DNA from: Marisediminitalea lipolytica
GTDB lineage: Bacteria > Pseudomonadota > Gammaproteobacteria > Enterobacterales > Alteromonadaceae
Length of the DNA stretch: 64,000 nucleotides
Direction: 5' to 3'
Assembly (NCBI RefSeq): GCF_001758465.1
Contig: NZ_MJIC01000009.1
Coordinates: 327,768-391,767, forward strand
Below the pieces are notes generated by a model. The model saw nothing but the letters and a program-made list of their open reading frames with translations, was not told where the DNA came from and ran no database searches. Shown one piece after another: positions 17,261-25,816 of the stretch (positions within the stretch are counted from its first letter, which is position 1; each line of letters starts with the position of its first letter). The position numbers and the translations under genes were made by a program.

Positions 17261-17292
17261 TGTCTCAATAGTGGACACTCTGACAAATGTCA
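17261..17292. promoter_or_regulatory. Paired inverted repeats upstream of MFS gene
   Basis: TGTC-N9-GACA at 17261-17277 is followed by the palindrome TGACAAATGTCA at 17281-17292, 96 bp before the MFS start. TGTC-N9-GACA recurs at 34040-34056 before another gene of the cluster. These may be regulator sites; the protein is unknown. Confidence 0.35.
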
Positions 17293-17387
17293 TAGACTTC
17301 AGACGTGGTTTCGATAACTTAAAAGTTTTATGGTTTCGGTTCTAACCACCGGATCCCGCCTATCTGAATTGCTTAGAAGGATTTGCC

Positions 17388-18659
17388 ATGTCGGTTGAAA
17401 GCACTGCAATTGCGCCGGACTCATCGTCATCTCTGCAAGAGTTTAAACAGGGCTACAAAGCGTTGATTGCATCATTGATTGGTGCCGGATGCGGTATTTC
17501 GTCAGTGTGTTTCTATACCAACAGCGTCTTTGTCGCAGCGATTGATACTGATATGCCGTGGTCGCGGGGAGAAATTCAAATCGGTATCAGCATCATGATA
17601 TTAGCAGCTATTTTTACTGCCCCTTTGACAGGTATGCTGATAGATAGATTTGGCGCAAGAGCCGTTGCACTTACTTCAATGCCTTTGTTCACATTAAGCC
17701 TGGTCGGATTATCTTTTGTCGGCAACGACGTGCGGTCCTTCTATGCCGGGTGGGTTGTGATGTCTGTATTGGCTGCAGGCACGCTGCCTATAACCTGGAC
17801 CAAGGTGGTTAATCAGTGGTTTGATCGCTCCAGAGGACTCGCTTTAGGGCTGACGTTAATGGGAACGGGTATCGCCGCAGCCGTTGCGCCTAAATACGCT
17901 GCCTGGCTCATTGGAGAATATGGCTGGCGCAATGCTTACGCATTATTAGGCGTCACAGTACTGGTTATTTCTTTTGTTCCACTCTTGCTGTTTTTCTTTG
18001 AATTTGGTCATGCAGGTAAGCCTCAGCAGCAAAGTCGTGAGTCAGAAAGTGCGCCAGCGCCTAAAACTGGCTTAACGCTCAAACAAGCATTAAAAGGCTA
18101 CAAGCTTTGGGCGCTGTGTATTGCCTTATTATGTGTCGCTGTAGGGATTTCCGGTGTGATCACCAACCTTGTGCCAATTTTAACGGATAAAGGTCTGACC
18201 GTTGGCGAAGCTGCTGGTTATGCCGGATTAGTAGGAATTAGCGTTATTGCCGGGCGTCTTTTGGCTGGTTTTCTGATGGATCGTTTGTGGGCGCCAGCAA
18301 TAGCCGCACTGTTCTTATTTATGCCGCTGATATCTGCCATTCTTTTGAAGCAACCTGCTCTGAGCGATACACAAATGGCACTGGCTGCATTGATTGTGGG
18401 CCTGGCTGCCGGTGCAGAACTGGATATCATGGCCTATCTTATTAGCCGTTATTTTGGTTTGGCTTACTATGGCTCTCTTTATGGCTTTTTGTATATCTTC
18501 TTTTCCATTGGCGCGGGTGTTGCCCCAGTAATTTTTGGCTGGGCATTCGATGTGTCTGGTAACTATAATCTCACGTTGAGCATGGTTGCCGTACTTTCCG
18601 TTGTGGGTGCGCTGCTAATTGTTGCTATGGGCAAATATCCGGTTTTGCAACAGCACTGA
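17388..18659 (+). CDS. MFS transporter, carboxylate-type
   Basis: 423 residues with about 12 hydrophobic helices in two halves joined by a charged loop (GHAGKPQQQSRESESAPAPKTGL). Seen: GMLIDRFGARAVAL between helices 2 and 3 and WFDRSRGLALGLTLMGTGIAAAVAP, a strip common in MFS proteins annotated as oxalate/formate- or monocarboxylate-type carriers. It would import an organic acid. It is convergent with the acyl-CoA synthetase gene and shares a terminator hairpin region with it. Whether it serves the catabolic pathway is inferred from position only. Confidence 0.75.
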   Translation: MSVESTAIAPDSSSSLQEFKQGYKALIASLIGAGCGISSVCFYTNSVFVAAIDTDMPWSRGEIQIGISIMILAAIFTAPLTGMLIDRFGARAVALTSMPLFTLSLVGLSFVGNDVRSFYAGWVVMSVLAAGTLPITWTKVVNQWFDRSRGLALGLTLMGTGIAAAVAPKYAAWLIGEYGWRNAYALLGVTVLVISFVPLLLFFFEFGHAGKPQQQSRESESAPAPKTGLTLKQALKGYKLWALCIALLCVAVGISGVITNLVPILTDKGLTVGEAAGYAGLVGISVIAGRLLAGFLMDRLWAPAIAALFLFMPLISAILLKQPALSDTQMALAALIVGLAAGAELDIMAYLISRYFGLAYYGSLYGFLYIFFSIGAGVAPVIFGWAFDVSGNYNLTLSMVAVLSVVGALLIVAMGKYPVLQQH

Positions 18660-18705
18660 CAGCGTACGCAAAGTTCATAGTAAAACGGCTTTATCGTCAA
18701 TAAAA

Positions 18706-18729
18706 ATAGCCCGGCGTAAGCCGGGCTAT
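18706..18729 (-). terminator. Rho-independent terminator of the acyl-CoA synthetase gene
   Basis: A perfect 10-bp stem (ATAGCCCGGC) with a 4-base loop is followed on the minus strand by TTTTATTG. It ends the minus-strand gene and may also stop plus-strand MFS transcripts. Confidence 0.8.
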
Positions 18730-18757
18730 GGAGTGTTTACCGAAAGTTCGGGCAAAA

Positions 18758-20848
18758 CTATTCGGTAATGCTAGCAAGAAAGTCCACAGCCGCCAGCCCC
18801 ATGCCTTCCGGGCGAACCATTACAGGGTTCACTTCCACTTCTGACATGCTTGGGGTGGCCAGGAATAAATCACCAAATTTCGCTGCCGCTTCGCATAGCG
18901 CGTCAATATCGGCCTTTGGTGCACCGCGGAAGCCACTTAATAAGTGATTCAGTTTTAATCCGCTGATAGCGGTTTTTACCTGTGCCGGGGTAGCCGGCAG
19001 CGAAACATAAGTAACGTCGCGATAAAGCTCTACCGCCACACCGCCTGAACCGATTGAAAGCACCGGACCAAAGTCAGTGTTACGCAGGCAAGACAACACC
19101 ACTTCCACGCCGTCGCCAATCATTTCCTGAATGAGCACACCCATTTCAGGCTTGTTCAGTTTGGCCCGAAAATCTGCCGCGATAGCGTCGATATCATCGA
19201 AACTGGCCACGCGCAGTTTAACCAGTCCCAGCTCAGTTTTATGTTCGGCTTCAGATGGCAGCGCTTTAACCACAAAGGGTGGTTTAAGTGCGCGGCAGGC
19301 ATCGGCTGCGGTGGTATTCGCTGGTAGGATGGCCCATGGTGCCGGGGTAACGCCGGCTTCGCTGAGGTAGTCCATCGTCTCCTGCCATTCCACTGGGGCA
19401 GGACGTGGTTCAACAGCAGTGCGTTTTTTCAGCGCAGGCAGGCTCTTTGCCTCTTGTTTGGTAAACAACCAGCTCAGTGCTCGCATACTGTAAGACGGAT
19501 CTTCAGATAGTAAGATACCGGCGTCACGGAATTCACTGCGTGTTGCGTCATCCACTTTTTCCGCCGCAAACGTAATTACGATTGGTACACCACTTGAGGC
19601 AGCTGCAGCTTTAAAGGCATCGGCGTTATCCAGCAGGTCACGTTTACCACTACTGGAAAACTGAATAATAATAGCCTGGGTGCGAGGCTCAGCCACAACG
19701 GCGGCAATGGCATCACGGAACAGATTCGGCATGCCGCGAACCTGGCCGGTTAAATCAATCGGATTTTCTTTACGGGCAAACTCCGGCAGTACTTCAGTAA
19801 GGGTTGCCACGGTTTGTTCGCTAAACCGCGCCATAGGCAGGTTCGCTTCTTCACAGTGGTCGGCCAGCAGTGCACCGGCACCGCCTGATGAACTTAAAAT
19901 AGTAATACCGCTTTTATCATCGGCGGCAGCGCGAGGAGCTGGCATAAAGGAGAAAATCTCTGCCGCAGCGAGGATTTCCTCCAGGCTTTCAACCAGCACA
20001 ATGCCGGCATCTTTCAGCACTTTTTGATAAATCGAGTATGGCGAGGCAATTTTACCGGTGTGCGATGCCGTGGCTTCCTGACCAAACGCCGAACGGCCGG
20101 TTTTCAGTGCTACGATTTGTACGTCGCGCTCGCGGGCGCGCTCGGCCAGTTCAACCAGACGGTGGGCATCGTTCAGACCTTCCAGATACAGGGCGGCGAC
20201 TTTTACGTCGTCCTGCTCGATGATCCATTCCAGCGCGTCCAGAGCGTCCAGTACCGTTTCGTTACCTACGCTGACAATATAAGAACAGCCCACTCCCGAG
20301 GTTTGCAGGTAGCGTCCCATAGCACCGGCCAGTGCACCGCTCTGGCTGATAATAGCAATGGGAGAGTGAATGAGTTTATCTACTGCAAAGGCACCGCCAC
20401 CAAAGGTCATCATGGCTTTATGCTTCACTGACCAACAGCCCTGGCCGTTAGCACCTAGCAGTGCAATACCGTATTTGTTGGCGTTATCGGCCAGCTCTTT
20501 AGCCAGTACATCGCCGCCATCAACTTCTTCAAAACCTGAGCTGAATACCATAGCCGTTTTAATGCCCTTTTCACCACATTCAGCAACAATTGCCGGTACG
20601 GTTGCGGCTGGCGTTATGATGAGCGCGACATCAGGTACTTCTGGCAATTCAGCCACGGTCTTATACGCCTTAAGCCCTTCTACTTCGTCATGGCTGGGCG
20701 TAATCGGGTACACGCGTCCTTCAAAACCAAATTTCTGAACAATTTTCACCAATCGGTTTCTGGCATTACCTTCTTTAGGCGAAGCACCGACGATGGCGAT
20801 ACTCTCCGGGCGGAATAGCTTATCCAGTTGCTGTGTCATTTCACTCAT
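18758..20848 (-). CDS. Acyl-CoA synthetase (ADP/NDP-forming), fused alpha-beta
   Basis: 696 residues. Domains in order: CoA-binding Rossmann (RPESIAIVGASPKEGNARN, residues ~10-130), succinyl-CoA-ligase-like flavodoxin domain (SPIAIISQSGALAGAMG, then ASHTGKIA with the His of the family), and a C-terminal ATP-grasp domain (about 480-696, FVVKALPSEAEHKTELGLVKL, GVLIQEMIGDGVEVVL). This is the fused arrangement of ADP-forming acetyl-CoA synthetase/PatZ-like enzymes, without the acetyltransferase domain. It interconverts acyl-CoA plus ADP with acid plus ATP. A sigma54-type promoter lies 70 bp upstream. It offers a third acid-activation or energy-conserving route in the cluster. Confidence 0.85.
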   Translation of the reverse strand: MSEMTQQLDKLFRPESIAIVGASPKEGNARNRLVKIVQKFGFEGRVYPITPSHDEVEGLKAYKTVAELPEVPDVALIITPAATVPAIVAECGEKGIKTAMVFSSGFEEVDGGDVLAKELADNANKYGIALLGANGQGCWSVKHKAMMTFGGGAFAVDKLIHSPIAIISQSGALAGAMGRYLQTSGVGCSYIVSVGNETVLDALDALEWIIEQDDVKVAALYLEGLNDAHRLVELAERARERDVQIVALKTGRSAFGQEATASHTGKIASPYSIYQKVLKDAGIVLVESLEEILAAAEIFSFMPAPRAAADDKSGITILSSSGGAGALLADHCEEANLPMARFSEQTVATLTEVLPEFARKENPIDLTGQVRGMPNLFRDAIAAVVAEPRTQAIIIQFSSSGKRDLLDNADAFKAAAASSGVPIVITFAAEKVDDATRSEFRDAGILLSEDPSYSMRALSWLFTKQEAKSLPALKKRTAVEPRPAPVEWQETMDYLSEAGVTPAPWAILPANTTAADACRALKPPFVVKALPSEAEHKTELGLVKLRVASFDDIDAIAADFRAKLNKPEMGVLIQEMIGDGVEVVLSCLRNTDFGPVLSIGSGGVAVELYRDVTYVSLPATPAQVKTAISGLKLNHLLSGFRGAPKADIDALCEAAAKFGDLFLATPSMSEVEVNPVMVRPEGMGLAAVDFLASITE

Positions 20849-20917
20849 CTATAGTCCCACTTTGACTTACGGCCGCGCTCAAATCACGGCTCATCTACAA
20901 AATTGTAGAGAAGAAAT

Positions 20918-20933
20918 GGCAATATGTATGCCA
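20918..20933 (-). promoter_or_regulatory. sigma54 promoter of the acyl-CoA synthetase gene
   Basis: The minus strand reads TGGCATACATATTGCC with GG-N10-GC; the first half is the same as in the 2997 promoter. Transcription would start near 20907, about 60 bases before the ATG at 20848. Confidence 0.68.
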
Positions 20934-21101
20934 AATGTCGTTTTGCTTTAACCCCCCAAGGAACAGGGGCTGTGGAGTGTTTTCGGCGGGTAAGTTGATT
21001 TCTGGCCTGGCAGACGTGTGTATAAAAAACACAATCAACACTAAAGTGAGCGTGATAAAGACAGTCAGATAAAATAAGTTTGGTATAAGCGCAGGCAATA
21101 A

Positions 21102-21136
21102 AAAAGCCGTCGCAGAATTATTCCGGGACGGCTTTT
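21102..21136 (-). terminator. Terminator of acyl-CoA dehydrogenase 2
   Basis: A 10-bp stem AAAAGCCGTC/GACGGCTTTT with a 14-base loop lies directly after the stop of the minus-strand gene, with TTTTTTAT following on that strand. Confidence 0.75.
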
Positions 21137-21152
21137 GGTCAGGAAGCAGGTA

Positions 21153-22349
21153 TTAACGGCGGCCCATTTCCCGCAGGCCGGTTTTGCCGTGGTGACGGTC
21201 AGCCACTTTATAACCAAGGGCATCTTCTGCAATCAGCACTTTTTGCACGTTTGCAGTACCTTCACCGGTAAACATCAGGTCGGCATAGTTACGATAGCGG
21301 GAGATCCGGTATTCTTTAGACAAGCCATAACCACCAAAGATTTGCTGAGCCTGATCGGTACAGAACTTAGCCGTTTGCGACGCGTGGAACTTTGCAATAG
21401 ACGCAATGCGGTTGGTCGGCAGTTCACGGTCCATGGCTTCAGCAGCCTGATAAACCAGCGCACGGCTGGCCTCGATTGCTACGGCCATTTCTGCGATTTG
21501 TGACTGAATCATCTGGTACTTACCAATCGGCTGTCCTTTAATGATACGTTCGTTGGCATATTGCACGGCATCTTCAAAAGCTCCAATGGCAATACCCAGT
21601 GCTTTTGCGCCGATAACTGCCCGGCCGCCTTGCAGCGCACGCATAACAATCTTGAAGCCGTCGCCTTCTTCACCCAGGCGGTTTTCAACCGGTACTTCAA
21701 AGTCATCTAAAAACAGTGCGCAGCAGCGGAACGAGCTGGACAGCCCTACTTCGATTGGCTGGGCAGTGTAGCCCGGGTACTTTTTCGGTTCCACGATGAA
21801 CGCCGTAACGCCTTTAGCGCCAGCATCCGGATCGGTTTTGGCCAGCAGAATACCTACATCGCATTCATCGCCCAGAGTAGCCCACATTTTTGAACCGTTT
21901 ATCTTATACACATCACCTTCGCGACGGGCGGTAGTTTTCATTGCGCCAGCCGCATCAGAACCACCGCCTGATTCGGTCAGTGCCATCATCCCTACGGTTT
22001 TACCTGCCAGTAAGTCCGGCACGTATTTTTTAATCTGTTCTTCGGTACCACCAAGGTAAATACACGCCGGGCAGTTACCGCCGTTCTGGTTGAAACCACC
22101 ATAACGCACATCAATGCGGGCAATTTCTTCAATGATGACAGCAGCTGCCAGATAGCCCATATCGCTACCGCCCACTTCCTCAGGAAATGTAGCGCCGTAG
22201 TAACCGGCTTCACCGGCCTTTTTAATCAGTTCTCTGGGCAGCTCTCTGCGCTCTTCAAAACCGTCCATGACGGGTACGACTTCAGTTTCCATGAAGCGGC
22301 GGATGCTTTCGCGGATAGCACCAATTTCTTCGGGTAGCATTTGGTCCAT
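21153..22349 (-). CDS. Acyl-CoA dehydrogenase (copy 2)
   Basis: 398 residues. Seen: MALTESGGGSDAAGAMKTTA near residue 125 (flavin/substrate loop), QQIFGGYGLSKEYRISRYRNYADLM near 350, and a C-terminal FTGEGTANVQ with the glutamate at the catalytic-base position. It differs clearly from the 8205 enzyme, so it should act on another acyl-CoA. It reduces FAD and passes electrons to ETF. A near-consensus sigma54 promoter lies about 95 bp upstream, back to back with the promoter of the thiolase-like gene. Confidence 0.87.
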   Translation of the reverse strand: MDQMLPEEIGAIRESIRRFMETEVVPVMDGFEERRELPRELIKKAGEAGYYGATFPEEVGGSDMGYLAAAVIIEEIARIDVRYGGFNQNGGNCPACIYLGGTEEQIKKYVPDLLAGKTVGMMALTESGGGSDAAGAMKTTARREGDVYKINGSKMWATLGDECDVGILLAKTDPDAGAKGVTAFIVEPKKYPGYTAQPIEVGLSSSFRCCALFLDDFEVPVENRLGEEGDGFKIVMRALQGGRAVIGAKALGIAIGAFEDAVQYANERIIKGQPIGKYQMIQSQIAEMAVAIEASRALVYQAAEAMDRELPTNRIASIAKFHASQTAKFCTDQAQQIFGGYGLSKEYRISRYRNYADLMFTGEGTANVQKVLIAEDALGYKVADRHHGKTGLREMGRR

Positions 22350-22442
22350 TAGTGGTCCTCTACTGTTGCCAAATAAGGTTTAAACATATCAATACGAGGG
22401 AACTGACCGGCAGATACCAACACGTATTGTCGCAGTGACAAG

Positions 22443-22458
22443 AGCAAGTACTGTGCCA
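22443..22458 (-). promoter_or_regulatory. sigma54 promoter of acyl-CoA dehydrogenase 2
   Basis: The minus strand reads TGGCACAGTACTTGCT, matching TGGCAC-N5-TTGCW fully with GG-N10-GC. The start would be near 22431. Confidence 0.8.
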
Positions 22459-22499
22459 CTGAAATCGACTCCCTTTGTAAGCACAATGGTTCTGGCCGG

Positions 22500-22515
22500 T
22501 GGCTTACTTATTGCA
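22500..22515 (+). promoter_or_regulatory. sigma54 promoter of the thiolase-like/MaoC/hydratase operon
   Basis: TGGCTTACTTATTGCA with GG-N10-GC; the start would be near 22526, about 115 bases before the GTG at 22640. It lies 41 bp from the divergent minus-strand promoter. TTGTC-N5-GACAA at 22427-22441 may be a regulator site. Confidence 0.75.
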
Positions 22516-22639
22516 TTGCCCCTTGTAAGCAACCAAGGCAGGGCCTGAGCGAGATATCAGGTACGCCCCGTGTTTATTACGGGATTATGCCTTTGATACA
22601 CCCATTCGGGTTAACAAAGTGACTGTCCGGAGGACATGA

Positions 22640-23806
22640 GTGTCTTTAAGAAATAAAGCTGTCATTGTAGGTGTCGGTGAAAGTGACATCGGTAAGTTAC
22701 CACATATGAGCGGGCTGGGCCTGAATGCCCAGGCTGCCAGTCGCGCTATTGCAAATGCGGGATTAACGCCGGACAAGATTGATGGATTGCTAACCGCCTA
22801 CTCCTTTACCGAACCCTATTTTATGCTGGGATCCGTGCTGGCTGAGTATTTAGGTATCAGTCCTACGTACAGCAGCTCAATTGTAGCTGGCGGTGCCAGC
22901 CCCACAGTTATGCTGCATCATGCTGCGCAAGCGGTAAACAGCGGTGCGGCTAAGTATGTACTGGTATGTGCCGGTGAAAACCGCGCCACTGGTATTAGTC
23001 GTGACGATGCAGTGTCAGCGCTTGCGGCGGTTGGCCACCCTTACTTTGAAGCGCCCTACGGCCTTGGCATTCCATCGTTATATGCGCTGGTGGCAAAAGC
23101 CTACATGGCGAAATACGGCACCACCCGGGAACAAATGGCGGCGGTGGCTGTGAACACCCGCAACCACGCGCTGTTGCATCCTAATGCGCACATGAAAAAG
23201 CCCATTACCGCCGACGACGTACTGGGTTCAAAAGTGATTTCAGACCCGCTGCATATGCTCGATTGTTGTTTGATATCCGATGCCGGTGGCGCGTTTATCG
23301 TTACCACACCAGAGCTTGCTGAGGAACTGCCTTGTGAGCCGGTCTGGCTGGCCGGTATTGGCGAAGCGCATACCCACGAACATTTAACCAGTGCACCGAG
23401 TCTCACCGAGTTTGGCGCGGCGCAATCAGGCCAGCTGGCTTATTCCATGGCAGGGCTTGGCCCACAGGATATGAACCTGGCCATGCTGTATGACTGTTTC
23501 ACCATCGTGCCCATTATCGAAATGGAAGAGCTGGGTCTGGCACCGCGTGGTGAAGGCGGCGCGATGTTTGCCAGCGGCGATGCTGCGGTGGGCGGCAGGT
23601 TACCGGTTAACACCCACGGCGGCATGCTAAGTCATGCTCACGCCGGCGCGGTGGGCGGCCTGATGGCCATAATCGAAGCCGTACGACAATTACGCGGCAA
23701 TGCCGATAAGCGCCAGGTTACTGGTGCCGAGGCGGCGATTGTCCATGGCGAGGGAGGCGTGTTGTCGTCTCACTGTACCGCCATTTTAACTAAACAAAAA
23801 CGCTAA
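22640..23806 (+). CDS. Thiolase-like protein without active-site Cys (SCP2/Ltp2-type, possible retro-aldolase)
   Basis: 388 residues from GTG at 22640, with GGAGGA five bases upstream; an ATG at 22636 is out of frame and stops after a few codons. The fold is thiolase/SCP-x: KAVIVGVGESDIGKLP, VLAEYLGISPTYSSSIVAGGASP, VLVCAGENRATG, and a C-terminal NTHGGMLSHAHAGAVGG. Where thiolases carry the acylated cysteine the sequence reads VAGGAS, so normal thiolysis is not expected. Ltp2-type proteins with this change are aldolases in steroid side-chain degradation and work with DUF35 partners; a MaoC gene follows here and a DUF35 gene lies 1.3 kb away. The aldolase role is inference from family and context. 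Confidence 0.75.
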   Translation: MSLRNKAVIVGVGESDIGKLPHMSGLGLNAQAASRAIANAGLTPDKIDGLLTAYSFTEPYFMLGSVLAEYLGISPTYSSSIVAGGASPTVMLHHAAQAVNSGAAKYVLVCAGENRATGISRDDAVSALAAVGHPYFEAPYGLGIPSLYALVAKAYMAKYGTTREQMAAVAVNTRNHALLHPNAHMKKPITADDVLGSKVISDPLHMLDCCLISDAGGAFIVTTPELAEELPCEPVWLAGIGEAHTHEHLTSAPSLTEFGAAQSGQLAYSMAGLGPQDMNLAMLYDCFTIVPIIEMEELGLAPRGEGGAMFASGDAAVGGRLPVNTHGGMLSHAHAGAVGGLMAIIEAVRQLRGNADKRQVTGAEAAIVHGEGGVLSSHCTAILTKQKR

Positions 23807-23830
23807 CAAAAGTGACAGGAGCATGAGCTT

Positions 23831-24304
23831 ATGACTGCAAGCGTGCGCGGCTACTACTACGACGATTTTACGGTGGGTCAGGTTATCGAGACCCCCAAAC
23901 GGACTATTACTAACACCGATATTGTGAACTTCGCCTGTTTGTCTGGTGACTTTAACGGTGTGCATACCGACTGGGAATATTGCAAAACCACACCATTTGG
24001 TGAGCCGATTGCCCATGCTCCGCTTATTTACGCTGTAATGGGCGGTCTGCAGTACGCCAGTGGCGTTAACGACGGCACGCTGATGGCGGTGCTGGGGATT
24101 GACGAGTGGCGCATGCATAGCCCGGTTAAACACGGTGACACCTTGTTTATGCGTTCTACCGTGCTGGAAACCCGTGGCACCTCAAAACCCGGTCGTGGCA
24201 TTGTGAAATTCAAACGCGAGTTTGTGAATCAGCGCGGCGAAACCGTGCAAAGCATGCTGGCTACTTTTATGTATCGTGCCCGTCCTGAAGGTGATGCGGC
24301 ATGA
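23831..24304 (+). CDS. MaoC-like (hotdog) enoyl-CoA hydratase
   Basis: 157 residues, single hotdog domain. Seen: YYYDDFTVGQVIETPKRTITNTDIVNFACLSGDFNGVHTDWEYCK, the MaoC hydratase pattern in which D-x4-H (here GDFNGVHTD) supplies the catalytic Asp and His. It adds water to a 2-enoyl-CoA. It stands 24 bp after the thiolase-like gene and overlaps the next hydratase by 4 bases (ATGA). With the thiolase-like and DUF35 proteins it gives the hydratase-aldolase triplet seen in steroid side-chain removal. Confidence 0.85.
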   Translation: MTASVRGYYYDDFTVGQVIETPKRTITNTDIVNFACLSGDFNGVHTDWEYCKTTPFGEPIAHAPLIYAVMGGLQYASGVNDGTLMAVLGIDEWRMHSPVKHGDTLFMRSTVLETRGTSKPGRGIVKFKREFVNQRGETVQSMLATFMYRARPEGDAA

Positions 24305-25098
24305 GCGTAACCGAAGACTTATTGTTTAGCGTATCCGATGCGGGTGTCGCCACGATTACGCTTAACCGACCGGATAAACGCAATGCGTTTACCGATGAGA
24401 TGATCGCCCGTTGGGTTGAGTTATTAGGTGAGTGCCAACAGCGTAATGACGTGCGGGTAGTGGTGTTTGCTGCGGCGGGCAAAAGTTTTTGTTCTGGCGC
24501 AGATACCGGCCGGATGGCCGGGCGCACCGAACAAACGGTGATCGAAGCCCGGGACCGTATGACGGCGGTAGCCCATTCATTGGTTCGTGCCGTTGCCCGA
24601 CTGGATAAGCCGGTTATTGCTGCTGTTAATGGTGCCGCGGTTGGCGGCGGTATGGATGTGGCGCTGATGTGCGATATCCGCGTGGCTTCAAGTGAAGCGA
24701 AATTCGCTGAAACCTACGCCAAAATGGGCTTACTGCCCGGCGTGGGCGGGGCCTGGTTTTTACCGCGGATTATCGGCAAATCCAAAGCGCTGGATATGTT
24801 CTGGACCGGTCGCTGGGTGGATATCAACGAAGCTGAGCGTCTGGGTTTGGTGGATCGGGTTTTCGCTGCTGAAACCTTTGCAGCTGATGTAACAGATTAC
24901 GCTGAGCAAATTGCCAGCGCTGCGCCGTTGTCGGTTAAAGCAATCAAAAAACTGGTAAACCATGGTGGGCAGACTACGCTTGATGTGCATTTGGATGACT
25001 TAGCCGCGCAGTTAGCGGTGGTAAGGACCAGTGAAGATCACAAAGAAGCGGTTGCTGCACTTAAAGATAAACGCGCCCCACAGTTTAACGGACGTTAA
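24301..25098 (+). CDS. Enoyl-CoA hydratase/isomerase family protein
   Basis: 265 residues, crotonase fold. Seen: LNRPDKRNAFTDEM, CSGADTGRM, AAVNGAAVGGGMDVALMCDIRVAS (oxyanion hole), and FAETYAKMGLLPGVGGAWFLPRIIG. The first catalytic Glu position is Asp in GGGMDVAL, while AKMGLLPG lacks the second Glu of hydratases, so this protein may be an isomerase or hydrolase rather than a standard hydratase. The start overlaps the MaoC stop. Last gene of the operon; a hairpin follows. Confidence 0.8.
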   Translation: MSVTEDLLFSVSDAGVATITLNRPDKRNAFTDEMIARWVELLGECQQRNDVRVVVFAAAGKSFCSGADTGRMAGRTEQTVIEARDRMTAVAHSLVRAVARLDKPVIAAVNGAAVGGGMDVALMCDIRVASSEAKFAETYAKMGLLPGVGGAWFLPRIIGKSKALDMFWTGRWVDINEAERLGLVDRVFAAETFAADVTDYAEQIASAAPLSVKAIKKLVNHGGQTTLDVHLDDLAAQLAVVRTSEDHKEAVAALKDKRAPQFNGR

Positions 25099-25122
25099 GT
25101 TAACGGGGGTTAGGGATGGTTG

Positions 25123-25146
25123 TGTCCACCGTATCGGCGGTGGACA
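25123..25146. terminator. Hairpin between convergent genes
   Basis: A perfect 9-bp stem TGTCCACCG/CGGTGGACA with loop TATCGG lies between the hydratase and DUF35 stops. U-tracts are weak on both strands, so it is a possible bidirectional terminator. Confidence 0.5.
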
Positions 25147-25156
25147 ACAAGGACTA

Positions 25157-25558
25157 TCACGCAAGTTGCCACTGAGGGAGCATATTGCCCTTAGCATCGG
25201 CTTCAAAACAAACAGTTACTGCATCGCCAATATGGGCATCCAGCGCACCTTCGCCAATCAGGTTGGTGATCATGCGCGGGCCTTCGGCAGTGATTACGGC
25301 AACGACGGCATAAGGTACTTTGTCACGAAACTGTGGCAGCGGCGCACGCTCCACAATGGTGACGCTTTCAATGGTGCCATCGCCAGAGCAGGTATGCGGC
25401 ACGATGTCGGCACTCCAGCATTTGCTGCACTGTACGCGAGGCGGAAACTGAATATGTTGGCAGGATTCGCAGCGCTGGAATTCAAGACGTTGCTCAAGCG
25501 CGGCTTGCCAGTATGACTGTGAATCGCCGTTGGCGAAATCTGAGGGTCTGTTCTCCAT
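25157..25558 (-). CDS. DUF35 OB-fold protein with rubredoxin-like zinc ribbon
   Basis: 133 residues. Seen: a zinc ribbon RCESCQHIQFPPRVQCSKC (two C-x2-C pairs) around residues 29-47, followed by an OB-fold half (GDGTIESVTIVERAP, PYAVVAVITAEGPRMITNLIG). Such proteins bind acyl-CoA enzymes of the thiolase/aldolase class; ChsH2 and Ltp2 partners are examples. The gene is transcribed toward the thiolase-like/MaoC operon from its own sigma54-type promoter. The probable role is as an obligatory partner of the thiolase-like protein at 22640. Confidence 0.85.
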   Translation of the reverse strand: MENRPSDFANGDSQSYWQAALEQRLEFQRCESCQHIQFPPRVQCSKCWSADIVPHTCSGDGTIESVTIVERAPLPQFRDKVPYAVVAVITAEGPRMITNLIGEGALDAHIGDAVTVCFEADAKGNMLPQWQLA

Positions 25559-25637
25559 GGGGGAACCTCCGGTATGGATGCAACATGTGCAATAACAAAT
25601 TTAGGGTAACAGAAGTTTTTTATAACAATACCCATGT

Positions 25638-25653
25638 AGCAATACTCAGGCCA
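25638..25653 (-). promoter_or_regulatory. sigma54 promoter of the DUF35 gene
   Basis: The minus strand reads TGGCCTGAGTATTGCT with GG-N10-GC; the start would be near 25627, about 70 bases before the ATG at 25558. It lies in the divergent region shared with the regulator gene. Confidence 0.65.
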
Positions 25654-25816
25654 GTATGCTCTGGCGGGTGCTTGTGATCATCAGTGGGCTTTTGCCACAA
25701 AATAAGCTAATCTCACTATGTAAAATAATTGTTTTTTAAAAGTGAGCGCAATAACAACATTTTTACGTTATAGTGACTTTGTTAAATACATTTCTAGCAA
25801 CTAAGGCATTTTTCAA

